Source: Phallusia mammillata
Lineage: Eukaryota > Chordata > Ascidiacea > Phlebobranchia > Ascidiidae
Reading direction: 5' to 3'
DNA length: 64,000 nucleotides
Assembly: GCA_003260075.1 (NCBI GenBank)
Contig: QLIY01000001.1
Span: forward strand, 620,001-684,000
Of the stretch, positions 37,801-45,256 are shown piece after piece. Position 1 is the stretch's first letter, and each line of letters begins with the position of its first letter. The position numbers were made by a program, and so were the translations under genes. Under the pieces are notes generated by a model. It did no database searches and had not been told where the DNA came from. It worked only from the letters and a program-made list of their open reading frames with translations.

Positions 37801-39882
37801 GATCTAATTTTGCTTTTTCAATAATTCTTTTTATTTTACTTTCAGATTCCGATTCAAGTTCCTTAGAGTCGCTGCCCCCTCCCCCTCCGCCAGTGGAGGC
37901 AACTTACCCCCACAATGCCCCAAAACCCGCCCCCAACCCCACTTCCGTTCTTCCACCGCCTCCGTCAAATCTCGCTCTTCCCAACAGCGCCCCTGGTGGC
38001 GACAACTACGTGGTGATTTCCCCTGACGGGGGTTACACGAGTTCAGACCCTTCCCCGGACCAACGCCGCCCAACCTCCCACGTGGGGTCGCTACCCCGAT
38101 ATGTTGACCCCTCGCAGAGGTCACAGCGAGGTTACGCAGGGCCGGGACAGCCCCTGGGCCGTTCCCATAGCAATTACGCGAGGGTGCAGGACGGGTACGG
38201 GGGTCAACAAGGGGGTCGTCACACCCCCCTACACATGGTTGAAAGGTCAAGGTCGGTCACCCCCCAACACTGGGCTGCGAGACCAACAACTCCACGTCAC
38301 TTTATGAGTAAGTTCAATCCAAGAGTTTGATATGATGTAAATATATTATATACAGTACACCTCGGTTAAACCGGATTCGGTTAATCCGGATCTTCGCTTT
38401 ATCCGGACAAAACTTGAAGTACAAATGATTTGTAATATAGTAAAGCTTTAACTAATCTACATCGGTTAATCCGGATATTCGCTTTATCCGGACAATTACC
38501 CCCCCCCCCAGAGTTTGATATGATGTAAATATATTATATACAGTACACCTCGGTTAATCCGGATCTTCGTATAATTCGGACAAAACTTGAGGTACAAATG
38601 ATTTGTAATATAGTAAAGCTTTAACTAATCGACATCGGTTAATCCGGATATTCGCTTTATCCGGACAATTATTTTGATCCAAACGGGTCCAGATTGACCG
38701 AGGTTTACAATTTAACACGCAGATACCAATATATATTTCAAACTGATATAGTTATTTGTCTATTTCATGTTTTGTTTGTGTTGTGCTTTGTAGTGTACTC
38801 GCGAGTTTAAATCGGATCCATCTGTATTTCAAATTCCTGCCTGTAGTTTTACAGTTTGCAATCCTTGACTTAACTGATTCAAGAAATCTTATTTTAAATG
38901 TTCAGATGAAGTGGTCCAATCAGCGTACGACACGTCAGACGACGAACGTCATCGTTACATGGAGCAACAACATCAATCCGCTCAAGCTGAGAAGAGTCAG
39001 AGATTGAAGGAGCAATATTCGAAACTTCAGATGCTGCAGCGCAAACAGAGGATGGTCAGTTGGTAGCTATGATCATAACATACAAATACCGAACCACTGT
39101 AGCTTAAGTCACATTCCTGTGATTTAAATCGGTGGTCGGCAACCTTTTTTGTACGGCGGTACATTTTTGGAACTAATTTTTTTCGCAAACCGGCCTTCAA
39201 AAAACAGCAATTAAATAGTATAAATTAATTTACCATCTCCGGGATACATGGGCAAAATGTTTTAAAGAATCAAACCTGAAAACTATATGGGCCGGTAACG
39301 AACTCCTTGCTGACCGGTACTGGCCTGCGGCCCGGTGGTTGCCAACCACTAGTGGCTGATTTAAATAACATATAGAAGCTTTCAGTAGGCTACACTTAAA
39401 TCAGCTTCAGTTTACTATGGTTGTTCCGTAACTTGAATCGCCTGTGTTGAGCGCACGTTGATTCAGGACGATGTCTGTAAAAGCAAAGATTTTGAATAAA
39501 ATATATTTAAATGGCGTTGTAATTAAAAGTGGTGGCAGATCTTAACATTGCGACTGGTTTACGCTAATGTTTCTTGTTTGCAAGGTTAGGCCTAAAACAT
39601 AGCGGGGTTAATAGGCTGCAGACAGTGCACACTGTTTCGACCTATAAGGTCTCATCAGTGCAGCTGGTGACGAGAGATCGGCCGATCTATTAGCTTGATG
39701 CTTTTAAATAGCGGGGATCCATTTAAATAAAGATCCCTGAAATATCCTAAAATAAAATTAGTTTTTACAAGTTTGTTGCATTTTAGGTTGAGAAGAAACA
39801 CGTCCCAAACCCAAAACACAAAACTTCGTCAATTCCGTCCTACCAAGTCACAAACATGCAAGCCAAGTCGTCCGACGTCTAG
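4261..39882 (+). CDS. SRCIN1: SRCIN1/KIAA1217 (p140Cap/SKT) homologue, 14 exons, 5' end outside or unseen
   Basis: Homologue of the vertebrate p140Cap / sickle-tail family, cytoplasmic adaptors that regulate Src and the actin and microtubule cytoskeleton (family knowledge). Exons: 4261-4480, 20907-21105, 21712-23989, 24356-24535, 24714-24896, 25469-25695, 26341-26420, 34843-35002, 35606-35786, 36350-36418, 37392-37527, 37846-38307, 38906-39054, 39787-39882. All borders are AG/GT and the phases join without a break: the sum is 4620 nt, exactly 1540 codons including the TAG at 39880-39882. Order of parts: Ser/Arg-rich lead, conserved N-terminal domain (residues about 74-145), long Ser/Pro-rich disordered region, coiled-coil exons, proline-rich tail (LPPPPPPVEA). 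The first visible exon begins after a good acceptor (tttttccag) with no ATG, so at least one upstream exon is missing. Assigning it to SRCIN1 rather than KIAA1217 is arbitrary; it is probably the single pre-duplication gene. Confidence 0.85.
4543..4710 (+). mobile_element. tRNA-derived SINE
   Basis: A-box-like TTGGTAGAGCGCGAG and B-box-like GGGTTCGAATAC at tRNA spacing, followed by CCGCAGGCTAG and a non-tRNA body (GAATGCTTGGGAGACCG). The same body is at 55440-55540. The head does not fold as a functional tRNA. Confidence 0.65.
6344..6492. repeat. Dispersed repeat (TTATTTCGCTTGGTGAAAG family), copy 1
   Basis: Matches 11817-11960 over about 145 bp, including GCTGCGCAACGT and GGAGGGCACAATTGGTGGAT. 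It contains an internal inverted repeat CGCTTGGTGA / TCACCAAGCG. A GTTGAGTTGAGTTT tag stands at its left edge and also at 11718 and 13193. Confidence 0.6.
9690..10125. repeat. Older diverged tandem duplication
   Basis: 9690-9890 and 9930-10125 share the order of several short blocks (ATGTCGTGTCCCACCC / ATGTCGTGTTCCACCC, TGCAGGGATTTTTAC, GCGCATATTTC) at the same spacing. No homopolymer run is present. Confidence 0.6.
10810..10888 (+). repeat. Run of 79 G
   Basis: Unbroken G run in the large p140Cap intron. Unlike most other runs, I find no duplicated sequence on its two sides. It is the longest G run in the window; polyglycine frames over it are meaningless. Confidence 0.9.
11162..11219 (-). 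ncRNA. Hammerhead-like ribozyme, repeat family H
   Basis: Minus strand: CUUAUUUU and CA as the 5' strand of stem I, core CUGAUGU (last base differs from the consensus A), stem II GACA..UGUC, GAAA, CG, UC, then UG and AAAAUGAG returning as stem I with an internal loop. The fold fits type I architecture but the core change probably weakens or abolishes cutting. Confidence 0.45.
11817..11960. repeat. Dispersed repeat (TTATTTCGCTTGGTGAAAG family), copy 2
   Basis: Second copy of the repeat at 6344, about 85 to 90 percent alike by eye. Confidence 0.6.
13207..13322. repeat. Duplication joined by poly-G
   Basis: 46 bp (13207-13252) repeated at 13276-13322 after 11 G (13253-13263). Confidence 0.8.
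16564..16755. mobile_element. hAT-type MITE (CGGCAA subfamily)
   Basis: Ends CAGGGATCGGCAAAC and GTTGTCGACCACTG; perfect 8-bp target duplication CTGTATAA at 16556-16563 and 16756-16763. Relatives at 39131 and 58923 share the ends and an internal segment around GGGATACATG. Confidence 0.8.
16747..16982. repeat. Duplication joined by poly-G
   Basis: 16747-16858 repeated at 16869-16981 around ten G (16859-16868); two or three substitutions. The left copy includes the end and target duplication of the MITE at 16564. Confidence 0.85.
19165..19206 (+). ncRNA. Degenerate hammerhead-like motif, repeat family D
   Basis: GUGAUGA, one base, stem II GGCA-UGAGCAUU-UGCC, GAAA, CG, UU. A relative on the minus strand at 51815-51858 has CUAAUGA with nearly the same stem II and a UU site. 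Each copy breaks a different invariant core base, so both are probably dead descendants of one active parent. Confidence 0.4.
20064..20638. repeat. Chain of three poly-G joins
   Basis: A (20064-20166), unique part, ten G (20372-20381), A' (to 20484), eleven G (20485-20495), C (to 20560), ten G (20561-20570), C' (20581-20638). Each repeat pair is nearly identical. Confidence 0.8.
20275..20332. repeat. Dispersed repeat with hairpin, pair with 47275-47333
   Basis: CAGATCCGTCGGTCACCACCC followed by TGATTCCTGTAGTC; the copy at 47275-47333 has CAGACGGATTCCTGTAGTCC, which restores pairing GATCCGTC / GACGGATT. The conserved hairpin suggests a structured element end. Family unknown. Confidence 0.45.
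20907..21105 (+). CDS. SRCIN1: p140Cap homologue, conserved N-terminal domain exon
   Basis: Encodes LEFSGENRVAILPNELTSL, then DTIRALFVQAYPGLLTMPML, a lysine-rich strand and TYEEIENVR. In p140Cap and SKT the same order is seen: a beta strand, a serine-aspartate turn before a helix, a phenylalanine-proline motif, then YELEDVRDIQDRS. The exon ends in phase 2 and its last codon is completed by the T at 21712, giving VSRIKDRSVI, which matches the family's DIQDRSI motif. Confidence 0.85.
21430..21690. repeat. Duplication joined by poly-G
   Basis: 21430-21555 repeated at 21566-21690 around ten G. It ends 20 bp before the acceptor of the long p140Cap exon. Confidence 0.85.
21712..23989 (+). CDS. SRCIN1: p140Cap homologue, long Ser/Pro-rich exon
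   Basis: One 2278-nt exon starting at SRIKDRSVIRARPTG and ending SNE before gtatgt. Apart from its first ten residues it is low in hydrophobic residues and rich in Ser, Pro, Thr, Asn and Arg, as expected for the disordered centre of a scaffold. It contains PPPPPPVV and many SP or TP sites that could be phosphorylated or bind SH3 domains (inference). The annotated open frame runs past the donor at 23990 into intron sequence, so the terminal residues up to 24148 are not real. The codons for Asp-Val-Thr/Ser repeatedly generate TGACGTCA. Confidence 0.85.
24356..26420 (+). CDS. SRCIN1: p140Cap homologue, coiled-coil exons (four)
   Basis: Exons 24356-24535, 24714-24896, 25469-25695 and 26341-26420. 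They encode the family's helical centre: MERQLASLTGMVESI (vertebrate MEKQIASLTGLVQSAL), then LLKLRDTAHGLKQQLVDLKR, then RANMEHMQELVNEKTRD followed by a basic stretch and EKQLSDVEAAVEELRNEVVE, then VEALVLQLSQAGRTIAQLK. Heptad-like leucines fit coiled-coil dimerisation. Three of the four introns or flanks carry a homopolymer-joined duplication, but no exon here is disturbed. Confidence 0.85.
24597..24668. promoter_or_regulatory. Cluster of CRE-like TGACGTCA sites
   Basis: Three perfect TGACGTCA octamers and one TGACGCC variant spaced about 20-23 bp apart, each preceded by AATA or AGTA, within the short intron before the exon at 24714. The palindrome is the canonical CREB/ATF site. Whether it is bound here is unknown; it could equally be a decayed short tandem repeat. 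Confidence 0.4.
24940..25131. repeat. Duplication joined by poly-G
   Basis: About 90 bp on each side of 11 G (25030-25040). Confidence 0.85.
25707..26054. repeat. Two adjacent duplications joined by poly-G
   Basis: 25707-25777 / 25789-25858 around 11 G, then 25919-25981 / 25992-26054 around ten G. These are the last joins written with G; every later one is written with C. Confidence 0.85.
27222..27727. mobile_element. hAT-type MITE, middle element of the nest
   Basis: Ends CAGGGGTGGGGAACC and GGTTCCCCACCCCTG are perfect inverted repeats. Flanks GCCTAGTT and GTTTAGGT agree at 5 of 8, a decayed target duplication. Confidence 0.75.
27403..27637. mobile_element. hAT-type MITE, innermost element of the nest
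   Basis: Ends CAGCGGTTTTCAAAC and GTTTGAACATCACTG are inverted repeats of the hAT pattern. No clear target duplication remains. Confidence 0.6.
27928..28114. mobile_element. hAT-type MITE
   Basis: Ends CAGGGGTTCTTAACC and GGTTAAGAACCACTG; perfect 8-bp target duplication ACCTAATC at 27920-27927 and 28115-28122. Confidence 0.85.
28548..28949. repeat. Older diverged duplication
   Basis: 28548-28632 and 28863-28949 share GGCTTCTTAACTAATTCAGC and CCAGATACGAGAAA at similar spacing, separated by about 230 bp. Confidence 0.6.
29431..29793. repeat. Duplication joined by poly-C
   Basis: 29431-29606 repeated at 29617-29793 around ten C (29607-29616). First of the C-type joins. Confidence 0.85.
30094..30327. 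repeat. Duplication joined by poly-C
   Basis: About 109 bp repeated around ten C (30203-30212), with one indel of about 8 bp (TTTGTTCTCT). Confidence 0.85.
32177..33705 (+). CDS. PTB/PID-domain protein (FAM43/PID1-like), nested gene
   Basis: Two exons, 32177-32367 and 32715-33705 (TAG), give 393 residues. The ATG at 32177 opens a basic lead (MTSTREKQSFLNRLRGTP). The domain starts at FYCRFLGERTVYTLKPEDCY, continues ATVKIGSKSLEISYQ, is interrupted by a Ser/Pro/His-rich insert of about 120 residues, and resumes with KVLLHDIAYCVTL, RPRIFLLTSRG, LTCRALLFARRDKAEALK and a final helix ASQFQQSYREWQ. That order of strands and last helix is the phosphotyrosine-binding fold, best matching FAM43/PID1 (CHAVL plus KAEA helix). 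An acidic tail (DVSDDDVSVDDVMTEEEE) follows. It sits wholly inside an intron of the p140Cap homologue, same strand. A polyA signal AATAAA lies at about 34229. Confidence 0.72.
33798..33920. repeat. Duplication joined by poly-C in the PTB gene 3' region
   Basis: About 57 bp repeated around nine C (33856-33864), just after the PTB stop codon. Confidence 0.8.
34843..39882 (+). CDS. SRCIN1: p140Cap homologue, C-terminal exons (seven)
   Basis: Exons 34843-35002, 35606-35786, 36350-36418, 37392-37527, 37846-38307, 38906-39054 and 39787-39882. The first encodes LFPNLCEELRHV, EVIYAEEKFNEAEPTRLDEQ and LKRCKQLTATL, matching the vertebrate FPGLQSKMRVVLRVEVEAVKF and RLDGLLKRCRGVTDTL block. Later parts give a helical stretch (SLEIAERALNRTDYI), a Pro-rich region (SLPPPPPPVEA), a Gly/Gln-rich region, a basic helix (EKSQRLKEQYSKLQMLQRKQ) and the end QAKSSDV. 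An AATAAA at 40562-40567 is the likely polyadenylation signal, about 680 nt after the stop. Confidence 0.82.
36668..36719 (-). ncRNA. Type I hammerhead ribozyme, repeat family B (minus copy)
   Basis: Reverse-complement partner of 36854-36905 with the same core, stem II and GUC site; the stem I bulge is UA instead of AA while both helices are kept. Two further relatives (50870-50925 and 57985-58040, minus) keep CUGAUGA but have a changed second core (CAAA or GAUA). 34660-34740 and 43490-43580 are rearranged. Confidence 0.68.
36854..36905 (+). ncRNA. Type I hammerhead ribozyme, repeat family B (plus copy)
   Basis: Stem I strand UUAUU plus bulge AA plus CC (36854-36862), core CUGAUGA (36863-36869), stem II GGCGACCU-GUAU-AGGACGUC (36871-36890; 8 pairs positions with one A-A mismatch and one G-U), GAAA (36891-36894), CG as minimal stem III, cleavage dinucleotide UC (36897-36898), stem I return GGAAUAA. 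The two-base stem III suggests action as a dimer, as described for minimal hammerheads of retroelements (inference). Confidence 0.7.
37655..37706 (-). ncRNA. Type I hammerhead ribozyme, family A copy
   Basis: Same layout as the copy at 39614: core CUGAUGA (37699-37693) and GAAA (37679-37676), stem II GACC-UUAUA-GGUU with a G-U pair, stem III CAGU-GUGA-ACUG, GUC cleavage site, stem I AGUUGCA with UGAAGCU (one mismatch). The substitutions relative to the other copies mostly keep pairing. The surrounding repeat continues to about 37800. Confidence 0.72.
38350..38705. mobile_element. Possible pogo/Tc1-type MITE, internally duplicated
   Basis: Begins ACACCTCGGTTAAACCGGA and ends TTGACCGAGGT, with repeated TTAATCCGGA and TTTATCCGGACA inside. 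The inverted ends resemble pogo/Jerky-type elements. The segment 38324-38498 is repeated at 38510-38672 across a run of C, so the real element is about 180-190 bp. Confidence 0.45.
39131..39350. mobile_element. hAT-type MITE (CGGCAA subfamily)
   Basis: Ends GGTGGTCGGCAACC and GGTTGCCAACCACTAG; both flanks contain TGATTTAAAT, the likely target duplication. The inside matches the elements at 16564 and 58923. Confidence 0.7.
39614..39665 (-). ncRNA. Type I hammerhead ribozyme, repeat family A (best copy)
   Basis: Minus strand, 5' to 3': stem I strand AGCUGCA (39665-39659), core CUGAUGA (39658-39652), stem II GACC-UUAUA-GGUC (39651-39639), core GAAA (39638-39635), stem III CAGU-GUGC-ACUG (39634-39623), cleavage dinucleotide UC as part of GUC (39622-39621), stem I return UGCAGCC (39620-39614). 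All three stems pair and every core base matches the hammerhead consensus. It should cut after the C at 39621. This is seen by folding by hand; activity is inference. Confidence 0.8.
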
Positions 39883-40744
39883 AACCGACCAATCAGCGCT
39901 GCTCACGTGATGACCACGTGACGCTGTGTCATGGGAACGAGCTTTTGTTGAGAATTGTGATACGTACTTCAAGTTGACACAAATTATATGATTTACCTGT
40001 AGGGCTGGACCCAAGTTTTGTCCGCTTGTGGCGCTAAAGTTGTTCAAGGGTTAGAGACGGAAACGCGGCTGGTTTGAGACTATTGTCATGTGGTGTAAAA
40101 GTGTGTGCAGCGAAGCGTGGAAGATGTTTAGTAGAGGACAGGTCAAGGTCAAAGTTGAAAAGTTGTGTTGTTGTATTGGGCTCGAAATATTTCGGGAGAA
40201 TTCGAAGGGTTTGTTGCAATAACTTAGTTGATAATCAACTTTGCTTGAAGTTTCAAAAACATGCTGTTGTTTGTTTTAATGATTTGGAATGTACGTTCCA
40301 AGAATAGCAGTGACGTCATAAATGCCCTTATTGCGTCACTTCGAACCATTATTTTCGCTTCCCAATGTCGATTTTGGAGATTTTAAGTCTCCACTTTTAA
40401 CCGGTACTTTGCATTTTATTAAGTTGCCTTCGCTCGCAGTAACTTGCTTCCAGTTCGTCACATGCACTGTCTTCATACAAATATTTGTGTGTGTGTAAAA
40501 ATCGTTATTACTGTTTAAACTTCGCTATTATGTGCTTTGCCACTTGCAATGCTGATGCCACAATAAATACTTTGCCACAAAATACCTAAGCTGAGTATAT
40601 ACAGGATGACATATTCAGATGTTTCAATTTATTCTGTGTAGGAAGCAAAATACAACCCCTCCATAGAATCACAGTGTAAAGTAGAACAGCAAGCACAAGA
40701 AATAAGTTGCATAACTTTACAGTGGTAGGCAGATTGTTGTAATG

Positions 40745-41231
40745 CAGTGGTTCTCAAAGTATGGGTCGCGCTGTGATGATTCAATTCTGCCAAACGAACT
40801 TTTTTTCATTTCGATTTTCAATTATTTTCAATTCTCAGTCATGACTGAATTATTGTATCATAGGCATTTTATGTGGCTTTATCTTAGTAACCTTGGAGTA
40901 TTGCAGCATAAGTAAGTGGTTTTCTGAGAGTTTTAAAAGCACCGTAGCCAAATACAGCCTCACTCGACAACGCTATGCAGCAAAATGACCCAATCATTAT
41001 AGCATACAGACAATAGCCTTCCAATTTTCTATTACGCACACGGCGATTGTAACACGTTAGCACGGGGAGTGATAGGAGGTTAATTATACGAAACTGAACT
41101 TGGAAAGTAACAGTTTGCGTTTAAGGATGATAACTATTCATACCCCCCCCCCCTGTTGTTTGAGGCTTGGGTCGCAAGATGTTCATAAAGCTCAGATTTG
41201 GCTTGTGGTCAAAAAAGTTTGAGAACCACTG
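40745..41231. mobile_element. hAT-type MITE
   Basis: Ends CAGTGGTTCTCAAAG and TTTGAGAACCACTG; target duplications TTGTAATG (40737-40744) and TTATAATG (41232-41239) agree at 7 of 8. It holds a run of 11 C at 41143-41153 without repeated flanks. Confidence 0.8.
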
Positions 41232-41279
41232 TTATAATGTATGACAGCAAAAACTTCACTAAAGCTTATGCCTTACAAC

Positions 41280-41448
41280 CAGTGGTGGGATTCAGCCGGT
41301 TCTATAGAACCGTCTCACGAAATTTTATGAGATTAGCAAACCGGTTAGCATTACTGGTTACTGTCAATGGACTTTTTGTAACAGAACCGGCTGAAAAATA
41401 TGACTTTTGTGATAGAACCTGGTGACAAAAGTTTGAATCCCACCACTG
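41280..41448. mobile_element. hAT-type MITE (CAGTGGTGGGATTC family)
   Basis: Ends CAGTGGTGGGATTC and GAATCCCACCACTG; target duplications CTTACAAC and CTTACAAT (7 of 8). The inside carries CCGGTTCTATAGAACCG and CCGGTTAGCATTACTGG. Other copies are at 44541-44725, 59557-59735 and 61251-61592. Confidence 0.82.
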
Positions 41449-41604
41449 CTTACAATGTCTTTGTGTTGTTAGGAATTGCTGTAAAACTTCATAATAATAA
41501 AAATTGCAATAATGTTTGAGCGAATAAACTCTTTCATGCACGTGATTTGTATCATCTCATTCATTTTGTGATATCTGGCTATTTTCATGCACACAATACG
41601 GACT

Positions 41605-44600
41605 TCACTCCACAGAAATCGCTTGCACTTCCCTTGCAAGGTGCTCAGCAGCAACATCCGGTGGTAATACTTTGTATCCAAACACATTCTCTTGCCCAGC
41701 AACACGAGTTAATATTCCAAGCCGCTGTAGTAAGCTGAATGCAGCAGTCGGAGAAAACTTAAAATCCTCAGTATGTTCATCGTTGAGCGCCATCAACCAG
41801 TGTCGAGCAGCGCTTGTAATCTCTGCCTCTGTGATGTAATCGCCTGAAAATGTGAGAAGTGGTTAGTTTATGTCAACAATGCTGCTAAGCTTATCCACAG
41901 AAATTGTAGTGAAACCAATGAAGATGGATGCAAAGTGGATGACAAATTCTAGAAAAGCAATAAAAGTATAATAATCTTCAAATAACATCTGCACCTGGCT
42001 GAAAACAACTACCTTGGATGATTGATTTGTTTTCATTTTGCAGATTAAAATGAAATACACACTTGAAATCACAATGAAGGGTTTCCAACAGTTCACACCG
42101 TTTTGACCTTAGAGATCTCATCATGGCAGATGGTGACAACACATAGGCTGTGCAGGCTAGTGTGGCAACATTACAACACTCCAGTTTGTTGGAAGTAACA
42201 GGTTAAAAAGTCATGCCTCACGACATCTTATGGCCATCACAACTAAGGACAAACCACTACATCTTGTCCACTCAAAGTAGGAGTGCCTAATTTTTCTTAC
42301 CTGATTTAGCCAGACTGAGAGCAGTTCCGTACACAATCAAAACTTCTTTGAGTGACCTTTCATGTGATCTGTTCACGGTGTCCATCACAAGACCTGCGTT
42401 GTTAGCCGTGCTTTTGTAATAAAGCATGTTCTTCCATTCCAAGATGTAACTTTTTCTCTGGTTTTTGTACATGGCAAATGACCTACAAAATAACTTTTTT
42501 ATATCATACAAAAGAAACAGAATATCTGTATGTAGATTGGTGCAAATTACATACTGGTGAAATTTGGTCTGTTCAATGGTACACCAATTTAGAAGGAAAA
42601 CCAAACTGACAGGAAATGACAGATGTTAACAAACCATCATGCAGCTTATTTAATACATATTGTGGCAATAAACCAATGATCTGCTTTTTAATTAAAGTCT
42701 GACAGCAAAAAAATGATTGCAGTAGTTGGTAAGCAATAACCCAAGTAATTCTATGACCTGAGCCCCCCCCCCGTGGCAATAAACCAATGATCTGCTTTTT
42801 AATTAAAGTCTGACAGCAAATAAATGATTGCAGTAATTGGTAAACAATAACCCAAGTAATTCTGTGACCTGAACTAATGTGAATATCCCTTTTTGCCTTG
42901 TAACAACTTTGTGTTTTCAATTTATGTCATTACCATGATATAGGTGTCTCGTATTGGACATCGAACGTTGGAAAATTATAATAAAGACTGCTGGAAGAGC
43001 TAAAAATTTGTTGATACATTATGCCTGGCAACAACAGTTTATTAATGTGAATATAATCTGACACCCATGGCAAGGGACTGGAATTTATGAAAAATAATAT
43101 TTTTATAATTTTGACATGTAATCTACAAGGCTTTACCTGACAGCAATAAATCCAACAAAACATAGAAACACCCAAATAAAGTCGAGTTTCAGATTTGTCA
43201 TCAGAGTCATCCACACATTGAAGAAAGCGATTAGAAATGTTGAAGTTAGCGAGACGTTTAAAATCCATTTTCTCCATCGAGGAATCTGAACTCTGTGTTA
43301 CCAAATAAGTGAAGTCAGTGATGTAACATCTTGACTAACAGAGTCTAACATTTAATATTTTTATGTAAACATAGGTACATACCTATTCCAATGTTTTTAA
43401 AATACAACAACAACATGCACTTTATATAAGCTATTGCTGCCAGGCATAATGTCAATCTTATAGAGCACTTGTTGCAATTGTATTTTTATTTCGACGTTTC
43501 GACGTCCACTGTACTATGCACATTCAGTGTTTATTACCCTGATGAAGGCGACCTGTACAGTCTGAGTAAAAATACATTTGCCAGAAGAGCTCTATAAACA
43601 TGCACTTTGCCTGTCACTTAACTGAACCGTTATCACAGATAAACATCAATAAATCAATAACATTTTTAAATTAGAACTCACTTTGCTTCTGGTAAAAGAG
43701 ATTCAAAATGGTCTTCAGGAATATCTTTAAAACCTTTTAAAATCATGTTGTTTGAGAATTTGTTTCTCGCTCCAACAATAACACGCTCATACAGCATTCT
43801 GACAAGGTAAGAAATAAAAATTAAGCTTAAAAGTGCACAAATTAAAATAATATTCTTGTAAACAGACCAAACATTTTTTAATAATTAGGAACTTTACCAT
43901 CAAACAGACATAAAATTTATTTTACAAACCCAGTGTCATTTTTTGATTGGAATTCTCCAGCTTCAAATGTGACTTTCTTTTTTCCATAAACCCAAAATCT
44001 CAAAAATGCATAATCTTTGTGATTCACTTCAACCTGCAAGAACATTTCAAACAATATGGCCGTAAAATATTTGATGACCCAAGATATGAGTGTTTAAAAC
44101 TTAATTTAATTCCTCACTTCAATATTTCCATATTTATGTCGCTTCTTGAGGCATTCCTTGACAATATGCCAAGGAATTTCCTGATAACCAGCTTGGTTGA
44201 GGAAAAATGCAAACTGGGTCATAAATGTAACTTCCTCAAGTAAACTTGATTCCGACATTTTTGCCGCAGGTAACTTTTCTTTTGTGTCATAGTTCACACT
44301 GACGCAACGTTCAGCTCGGTCTGGGTCAATGCAGCGGAATTTGAACATCAAACTCTTTGCCGTCTTGTGGTGGTGAAGTAGCATGTAACTTTCAAGAATA
44401 TGACATGTTGCAATAAATGTTTTTGGCCAAGTTTGCGTGGCACCTGTAAAGAAAGTTACTGATAGGTTCATTACAGGAACAGGTTTTAAATTTGTCCAAA
44501 GGCTGGTTTAAATATTGTCTCATAATTAGTTGCTTGTAACCTGTAGTGGGATTCAGCCCCTCGCACCGATTCTATAGAACCACCTCACGAAATTTTATGA

Positions 44601-45256
44601 GATCAGCGAACCGGTTAGCAATACTGGTTACTGTCTAAGGACTTTTTTGTAACAAAACCGGTTGAAAAATATGACTTTTGTGATAGACAAAAATTTGCTG
44701 ACAAAAAATTTGAATCTCACCACTGGTTGTGGCTGTAAACAATTTACCAACTTTTCAGTTATATTTAATAAAGATACGGTTTCGGCCAATCAAATTGGGT
44801 TGAATTTAACAGTCTGTATCATGCCAGAAATCAGTAACAATGAATATACAAAGTCATGCTACAACCACCAACCTGCTGATGATTTTGGGTGGTGACATAA
44901 ATAACTTCCACATAATTTGTGTATAAGTTCTGATCTTCTAATTGCAAGTGGATCCAGTTTTGCTCTGCTCACATCTTGATTTGGTGGGTTGGATGATTTC
45001 CATGATAAAAATCTCACTTTGGTGCCAGGTTTAAAACTTACAACAAATGACTGAAAAAATAAAACGCAAGTTTTTAAATAACACACAAGGGCAACAACAA
45101 GGCACCCATGTACTCACAGAATGCAACTATATAAACTACTAATGCAAAAAACATTTGGAAGTTGAACAATAATAAAACAACACTTACAGTTTGTGGTTGT
45201 TTAAAATCAACATATAAGTGCCTCCGGATTCCGCGTCGAAAATTTGCAACGAGCAT
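41605..45256 (-). CDS. TMEM143: TMEM143 homologue (DUF3754 membrane protein), 8 exons
   Basis: On the minus strand the exons are 45259-45188 (ATG at 45256-45254), 45050-44873, 44443-44118, 44033-43930, 43798-43682, 43292-43137, 42482-42301 and 41843-41605 (stop). All have AG/GT borders and the coding sum is 1371 nt, 456 residues plus stop, close to vertebrate TMEM143. Diagnostic block: MLYERVIVGARNKFSNN, then ILKGFKDIPEDHFESLLPEA, equivalent to vertebrate [21 protein letters not shown]..LLPE. Two membrane segments follow (LNVSLTSTFLIAFFNVWM and LDFIWVFLCFVGFIAV). The basic N-terminus (MLVANFRRGIRRHLYV) fits a mitochondrial presequence. In the spliced frame a TAG stands two codons before the ATG, which fixes the start. 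Function of the family is not known in detail. Confidence 0.85.
42659..42876. repeat. Duplication joined by poly-C
   Basis: 42659-42762 repeated at 42773-42876 around ten C, in a TMEM143 intron. Confidence 0.85.
44541..44725. mobile_element. hAT-type MITE (CAGTGGTGGGATTC family)
   Basis: Diverged copy of the element at 41280 in an intron of the TMEM143 homologue, same internal motifs. The flanks agree at 5 of 8 bases. Confidence 0.7.
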
